Shown: piece by piece, positions 14,039 to 18,032 of the stretch
Numbering within the stretch: the first letter of the stretch is position 1
Layout of the letters: each line of letters begins with the position of its first letter
Origin: JAIVGV01 sp035295985
GTDB lineage: Bacteria; Acidobacteriota; Blastocatellia; Pyrinomonadales; Pyrinomonadaceae
Length of the DNA: 18,032 bases
Direction of reading: 5' to 3'
Assembly: GCA_035295985.1 (NCBI GenBank)
Contig: DATHBT010000136.1
Span: 1 to 18,032, forward strand
Translations under genes and position numbers: made by a program
Notes under the pieces: model-generated
What the model was told of the DNA's origin: nothing
Databases searched by the model: none
Seen by the model: the letters and a program-made list of their open reading frames with translations, nothing else

Positions 14039-14824
14039 ATGGTCTTCCCGATCAGAGACGACAACACGGGGCGTACGATCACGCCCTTCGTCAACTACGC
14101 CTTCATCGTCGCGAACGTCCTCGTCTTCGTCTTCCTGCAAGGCGTCGGGTCGAACGAGGGGTTCACCTACGCCTTCTCGACCGTCCCGCAGGAGATCGCC
14201 ACGGGCACCGACATCGACCGCCCCGTGGTCGTCGAAGACCCCATCAGCGGCGACCCCATCGGGCGCATCGACTTGCAGCCGACGCCCGGCTCCGTCTACC
14301 TCACGCTGCTCACGTCGATGTTCATGCACGGCGGCATCATGCACCTCTTGGGCAACATGCTCTTCCTGTGGATTTTCGGCGATAACATCGAGGACGACCT
14401 CGGCCACGCGCGCTACGCGGCGTTCTACCTGACGGCCGGGCTGCTCGCCTCGCTCGCGCACGTCGTCTCGACCTTCGCCTTCGGTCAGAACCCGTACATC
14501 CCGAGCCTCGGCGCGTCGGGCGCGATCTCCGGCGTGATGGGCGCGTACCTGCTGCTGCACCCGCGCCGCCGCGTGACGGTCTTCATCTTCCGCTTCCTGA
14601 CGGAAGTGCCGGGCATCGTCGCGGTGGGGATGTGGTTCGTCTTGCAGCTCATCAGCGGCTTGGGTCTGCTCGGCGGCGGCTCGCAGGTCGGCGGCGTCGC
14701 CTACGCCGCGCACATCGGCGGCTTCGTCGCCGGCTTCGCGCTCGTCAAGCTGTTCATGATCGGACGCCGTCCGAGCGGGGGGGGCGACGCGCGCGGGCCG
14801 ATGATGGCACCCCGCGGGTTCTGA
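14039..14824 (+). CDS. Rhomboid family intramembrane serine protease
   Basis: The protein has 261 residues and about six membrane helices. It cleaves membrane proteins within or next to their helices. MFMHGGIMHLLGNMLFLWIFGDN carries H97, H102 and N106 of the second-helix motif (N106 as oxyanion residue). GASGAISGVMGAY holds the catalytic serine S160, and AAHIGGFVAGF holds the catalytic H225. All needed residues are therefore present. A hydrophilic loop of about 50 residues (36-85) between helices 1 and 2 is larger than in GlpG and would face outside. The C-terminal tail is Gly/Arg-rich. ATG 14039 is preceded by GAGGAG nine bases upstream. The 67-base gap after the symporter has no clear promoter, so co-transcription is likely. 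A terminator lies 128 bases after the stop. Confidence 0.93.
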   Translation: MVFPIRDDNTGRTITPFVNYAFIVANVLVFVFLQGVGSNEGFTYAFSTVPQEIATGTDIDRPVVVEDPISGDPIGRIDLQPTPGSVYLTLLTSMFMHGGIMHLLGNMLFLWIFGDNIEDDLGHARYAAFYLTAGLLASLAHVVSTFAFGQNPYIPSLGASGAISGVMGAYLLLHPRRRVTVFIFRFLTEVPGIVAVGMWFVLQLISGLGLLGGGSQVGGVAYAAHIGGFVAGFALVKLFMIGRRPSGGGDARGPMMAPRGF

Positions 14825-14951
14825 CGCCGCACCGTGCCGGCGTTGCGTCGCTGCGTCGCCGTACTGGCGCGGCGCTGCGGCCGACGCGCTCTGGGGCGAT
14901 CTAATCAACGCGGGCGGGTAAAATTAACCTGCGCGAGAAACGTTCGTGACA

Positions 14952-14987
14952 GGCGGGAGGGCACTATCGGCCTCCCGCCATTTTTTT
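14952..14987 (+). terminator. Intrinsic terminator after the rhomboid gene
   Basis: GGCGGGAGG (14952-14960) and CCTCCCGCC (14971-14979) form a 9 bp perfect stem with a 10-base loop, followed at 14981-14987 by seven T. It would end the nadK-symporter-rhomboid transcript. Between the rhomboid stop and this stem (14825-14951) I see no gene. Confidence 0.88.
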
Positions 14988-15037
14988 GCCCGCGCGTCGC
15001 CGGGCACCTTCGGGCGGGGAGCAGGGGAGTAACGAGT

Positions 15038-15112
15038 GTGGGCAAGAGAATCGTCTGGATCGCACTGTGCGCTTTCGTCGGGCTGGCGCTATCGTTCTCC
15101 AGCCTGTCCTAG
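15038..15112 (+). CDS. Possible 24-residue membrane peptide
   Basis: GTG 15038 opens a 24-codon frame with a basic start (MGKR) followed by a hydrophobic stretch, IVWIALCAFVGLALSF, long enough for one membrane helix, then a short Ser-rich end and TAG. GGGGAG lies eight bases upstream, a good ribosome site. The frame sits alone between terminators 14952-14987 and 15134-15175. It is open further upstream, but that would run through the first terminator. I do not recognise it. It could be a tiny membrane protein, a leader peptide, or chance in GC-rich DNA. No promoter stands out in the 50 bases before it. Confidence 0.35.
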   Translation: MGKRIVWIALCAFVGLALSFSSLS

Positions 15113-15133
15113 GCGCGGGCGGGGCACAAATAG

Positions 15134-15175
15134 AAAGGCGAACGGGGCGGCCCGCGGCGGCCCCGTTCGCCTTTT
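15134..15175. terminator. Strong hairpin terminator, possibly bidirectional
   Basis: 15134-15148 pairs perfectly with 15160-15174 (15 bp) around an 11-base GC-rich loop. The left arm begins AAA and the right arm ends in a run of four T (15172-15175), so it could stop transcription on the plus strand and weakly on the minus strand. It separates the small open frame from the leader of the large surface-protein gene. Confidence 0.78.
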
Positions 15176-15478
15176 CGCCTTCTAACGCCGCCCCGCCGTC
15201 TCTTCCCGCGCGCCCGGCCCCGAAAAACCCCCGGCCGAGGCCCGCCCGCCGCGCTAAAGTATGCGAGAAAAAGGTTGACGGGCCGAAGCCATAAAGCTTA
15301 TCGTTGCTGTCCCAAAGCAGGTGTCGCCGGTTTTTCGCTTCCACCCAGCTTCGCATACCGCGGGACTCGCCCCGCACGGCTTTCAGCTTCTCGGCCCCAA
15401 CCCATAGCTTCTCGGCCTTAAACTTTTGAAGCTACTCCCGTTGGCAGGCTCAAAAAGCCCTAGGAGACTAAAACCCCC
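15176..15478 (+). promoter_or_regulatory. Long leader of the surface-protein gene with possible competing RNA structure
   Basis: No gene is convincing in this stretch. TTGACG (15275-15280) with TTATCG 17 bases on is a weak promoter candidate. GTATGCGA (15259-15266) pairs exactly with TCGCATAC (15351-15358), enclosing about 100 bases. The 12-base word AGCTTCTCGGCC occurs at 15385-15396 and again at 15406-15417. TAGCTTC (15405-15411) pairs with GAAGCTA (15428-15434), but the AGCTTC at 15385 or 15347 could pair with the same partner instead. GGCT (15447-15450) and AGCC (15456-15459) flank an A-rich loop just before the AGGAG ribosome site of the gene. I cannot match it to a known riboswitch. Confidence 0.4.
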
Positions 15479-18032
15479 ATGCGCCGAAGTGTAGTCGCTC
15501 GTGCCTTCCTCCTGAATAATCACACCTCCCGCGTGCCGCTCTCTTTAATACTCTCGACGGCGCTCGTTCTCATCCCAGTCCTGCCGCTCGCGGGCTTCAG
15601 CGCGCGCGCGGCCTCGCGCCCGGCGGAGGCCGCGCCGGCCGAGTCAAGGCTCGCGCCCGCGCCCGTCGCCGTCCCCGCGGCCACGCTCCTGGCACCCTCG
15701 CTCACGGCGACCAAGACCGACTCGTTCGCAGACCCGGACGGCGACGGCAAGGCCGAGCCGGGCCAGACCATCAACTACACCGTCACGATCACGAACAACG
15801 GGACGGACGCCGCGAACGTCGTCTTCACCGACACGGTCGATCCGAACACGACGCTCGTGCCCGGCTCCGTGCGCACGTCGCCCGTCGCGTCGGGCGACAC
15901 CTACTCGGTGCTCGGCAACGTCCGCATCCAGCCGGGCGCCGCCGCCGGGCTGCTCGCCAACGACTGCGACCCCGACAACGGCGGCCCGTGCAGCAACGCC
16001 GGCCTCACCGCCTCCGGGCCGACCGCCTCGGCGCAGGGCGGTAACGTCGCAGTCAACTCCGACGGCTCCTTCTCCTACAACCCGCCGGCCGGGTTCGAGG
16101 GCACCGACACCTTCACCTACACCATCACCGACGCGACGGGCCTGACGGACACGGCCACCGCCACGCTCACCGTCAACGACGTGGTCTGGTTCGTCGATAA
16201 CTCGGCCGCCGCGGGCGGCGACGGCCGCCTGACCTCGCCTTACAACAGCCTCGCCCCGCTCAACGGCGCGGGCGGCGCGGGCGACCCGGACGAGACCTTC
16301 GACGTGATCTTCGTCCACCAGGGCAACGCCGCCTACTCCGGCGGGATCGCGCTCGAAAACAACCAGCGGCTCGTCGGCCAAGGCACGAGCCTCGACGCGG
16401 CGCTCGCCGCCTTCGGCATCACCGTCCCGGCGCACAGCGACGCGCGGCCCGCCTCCACCGGCAACCCGACCATCACGAACGCCGCGGGCGACGCCGTCGC
16501 GCTCGCCAGCGGCAACACCGTGCTCCACGTTAGCCCCTCCGCCAGCGCCGCGTCCTCGTCCGCCGTCTCCGGCAACGGCATCGGCGGGACGACCACCATC
16601 GCGGGCGTCAACGCGAGCGCGAGCGGCGCGGCCAACGGCGTCACGCTCGCCGGGGTCGGCGGGCCCGTGTCCGTGTCGGGCGGCTCGGTTTCGGCGAGCA
16701 GCACGGGCGCGGCCGTCTCCGTCAGCGGCGGCGCGGCGAACGTCGTCTTCACCAACACGAGCGTGAGCCAGAACGGCGGGCGCGTCGTCAGCATACAGAA
16801 CCGCGCGGGCGGGGCCGTTCACTTCGCCGGCACCTCGGCCGTGACGGGCGCGAACTGCGCGACCGACGCCGTCGTCCTGCTCAACAACGCCGCCACCTCC
16901 TCCGTCACCTTCTCCGCCCCCATCCAGGTCAACACGAACGCGCCGGGCGCGCGCGGCATCGTCGCCAACGGCCCCGCCGGCTTCACGCTCAACGTTGCGA
17001 CGGGCAGCACCGTCAACTCCACGGGCGGCGCGGCCATCGACATCGAGGACATCTCAGTCAACGTCACCTTCTCCACGACCTTCTCGACCAACTCTAACGG
17101 CCACGGCCTCCGCGTCGAGAACGTCAGCGGCACGGCCTCCTTCGGCAACACGACGGTCAACAACTCGGCCGCGACGGGCGTGGCGATGTCGGACAACACT
17201 GCCGCCGTCACCTTCTCCGACCTCGACATCGCGCCCGCCGCGGGCCAGCGCGCCCTGCTCGCCTCGAACAACTCGGGCGCGATCTCTTCAACGAGCGGCG
17301 TCGTCGCGACGACGAACGCCACGGCCATCGAGATCGCCGGCGCGAGCGCGGCCTCTCGCAGCCCGATCAACCTGCGCCTGACGAGCGTCTCAGCTTCGGG
17401 CGGCCCGAACGGCATCGTGCTGCTGAACACGTCGGCGGCGGTCGCCGGCGCGAGCGGCTTCCGCGTCCTCGGCACGGGCAGCGACCCCTGCACGAACGCC
17501 TCCACGGCGGGCTGCACGGGCGGCACCATCGCGAACACCACCGGCTCCGACGGCGCGACCGCCGGCTCGGGCGTCCGCCTCGACAACGCCGACGCCGTCG
17601 TGCTGTCGCGGATGCACATCCGCGATCACTCGAACTTCGCCGTCGCCGGCACGAACGTCAACGGCTTCGTGCTCGACACGTGCGCCGTCGGCGGCGCGAA
17701 CGGGACGACCGCGGGCGCGCCCTTCAACGAGGGCAGCGTCTCCTTCGACGGCGGCGGCGCGGGCGCGGGCCTCCACGGCGCGAGCGCCATCACCAACAGC
17801 GACGTGCGCGGCGGCCTGCTCAACAACCTCCGCGTCGTCAACTCGGCGGGCACGCTCAACCTGAGCGTTTCGGGCAGCACCTTCGCCAACAACAGCGCGG
17901 CGGCGGGCAGCGACAACGTCACCGTCCAACTCTCCTCGGCGGCCACCGCCTTCGTCGGCTTCGCCGGCTCGACGTTCGCGGCGGCGGGCGGCAACCACCT
18001 CGGCTTCATACTCGCCGGCACGTCGGTCGGCC
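15479..18032 (+). CDS. Large secreted surface protein with DUF11, cadherin-like and beta-helix regions (3' end cut by window edge)
   Basis: The frame is open for 851 codons and leaves the window. A long signal peptide (about 1-45) has the hydrophobic core VPLSLILSTALVLIPVLPLAG. Residues about 75-140 form a DUF11-type module (LTATKTDSFADPDGDGKAEP, then INYTVTITNNGTDAANVVF), with the calcium-loop-like DPDGDG at 85-90. Residues about 141-232 form a cadherin- or Ig-like module (LLANDCDPDNGG, then NSDGSFSYNPPAGFEGTDTF). VVWFVDNSAAAGGDGRL near 234 starts a long region rich in Gly, Ala, Ser, Asn and Thr with repeated short strands, typical of a right-handed parallel beta-helix. Such proteins are cell-surface or secreted adhesins or carbohydrate-binding factors. 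ATG 15479 has AGGAG upstream. The C-terminal anchor or sorting signal lies outside the window. Many open frames on the opposite strand are composition shadows. Confidence 0.85.
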   Translation, partial: MRRSVVARAFLLNNHTSRVPLSLILSTALVLIPVLPLAGFSARAASRPAEAAPAESRLAPAPVAVPAATLLAPSLTATKTDSFADPDGDGKAEPGQTINYTVTITNNGTDAANVVFTDTVDPNTTLVPGSVRTSPVASGDTYSVLGNVRIQPGAAAGLLANDCDPDNGGPCSNAGLTASGPTASAQGGNVAVNSDGSFSYNPPAGFEGTDTFTYTITDATGLTDTATATLTVNDVVWFVDNSAAAGGDGRLTSPYNSLAPLNGAGGAGDPDETFDVIFVHQGNAAYSGGIALENNQRLVGQGTSLDAALAAFGITVPAHSDARPASTGNPTITNAAGDAVALASGNTVLHVSPSASAASSSAVSGNGIGGTTTIAGVNASASGAANGVTLAGVGGPVSVSGGSVSASSTGAAVSVSGGAANVVFTNTSVSQNGGRVVSIQNRAGGAVHFAGTSAVTGANCATDAVVLLNNAATSSVTFSAPIQVNTNAPGARGIVANGPAGFTLNVATGSTVNSTGGAAIDIEDISVNVTFSTTFSTNSNGHGLRVENVSGTASFGNTTVNNSAATGVAMSDNTAAVTFSDLDIAPAAGQRALLASNNSGAISSTSGVVATTNATAIEIAGASAASRSPINLRLTSVSASGGPNGIVLLNTSAAVAGASGFRVLGTGSDPCTNASTAGCTGGTIANTTGSDGATAGSGVRLDNADAVVLSRMHIRDHSNFAVAGTNVNGFVLDTCAVGGANGTTAGAPFNEGSVSFDGGGAGAGLHGASAITNSDVRGGLLNNLRVVNSAGTLNLSVSGSTFANNSAAAGSDNVTVQLSSAATAFVGFAGSTFAAAGGNHLGFILAGTSVG

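Noticed and set aside
14834..15037. Long version of the small membrane peptide starting at 14834.
   Set aside because: It would be translated through a strong terminator hairpin with seven T, and its first 68 residues look like non-coding composition.
15360..15478. A c-di-GMP-I (GEMM) riboswitch ahead of the surface-protein gene.
   Set aside because: CGGCCTTAAAC looks slightly like one GEMM block, but the other conserved blocks and the tetraloop receptor are not present in order.
17601..17619. A minus-strand reading frame starts MCIRDS, the peptide that marks leftover Nextera adapter.
   Set aside because: The bases here are ATGTGCATCCGCGACAGC on the minus strand, not the adapter sequence, and the plus-strand surface-protein frame runs through without a break. 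The match is a coincidence at the protein level.
15644..17998. Several long open frames on the minus strand opposite the surface-protein gene.
   Set aside because: They have low-complexity Ala/Arg/Gly/Val composition, no recognisable motifs, and arise from the strong GC bias at third positions of the plus-strand gene.

Overview
The window is high-GC bacterial DNA that most likely comes from the phylum Acidobacteriota. The evidence is a set of gene families typical of, or named after, that phylum: a PadR regulator directly followed by a very large duplicated orphan ABC permease (ADOP family), and a VWFA-related acidobacterial protein. A Blastocatellia-like lineage is a guess only. There are no rRNA or tRNA genes, no insertion sequences and no CRISPR arrays that I can see. 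The density is that of an ordinary chromosome, with accessory-looking intergenic repeats.

Layout. Bases 1-5518 are coded on the minus strand: a truncated endonuclease/exonuclease/phosphatase-family gene (start GTG at 479), the ADOP permease with its PadR regulator (748-3728, with a good promoter at 3758-3786), a small nucleotidyltransferase-fold protein (3948-4499), and a YpfJ-type zinc metallopeptidase (4667-5518). After a 316-base divergent spacer everything reads on the plus strand. First comes an ECF sigma factor (5835-6431), a single-pass anti-sigma-like membrane protein, and two paralogous secreted DUF4252-like proteins. Next is a secreted VWFA-related protein, separated by two bases from an eight-bladed PQQ-type beta-propeller protein. 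After a strong new promoter come NAD kinase, a glutamate/aspartate-type cation symporter and a rhomboid protease, ending in a clear intrinsic terminator. A possible 24-residue membrane peptide lies between that terminator and a second one. The window ends in a large secreted beta-rich surface protein (15479 to beyond 18032) preceded by a long, possibly structured leader.

How the genes may work together. The sigma, anti-sigma and two exported DUF4252-like genes look like one envelope-signalling unit. The VWFA-related and beta-propeller genes downstream form a second exported pair in the same orientation. Hairpins and a new promoter at 11386-11415 set them apart from nadK. The minus-strand half looks like several unrelated short transcription units.

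The most unusual DNA feature is a series of intergenic inverted repeats, each built from a different short, internally repeated word. The main ones are 20 bp perfect arms at 4549-4633, 24 bp perfect arms at 8463-8572, and 31 bp arms with one mismatch at 11299-11380. Smaller relatives occur at 498-556, 3846-3904 and 12422-12442. The loop of the 8463-8572 element contains words from two of the other families, so these elements appear to be mosaics.
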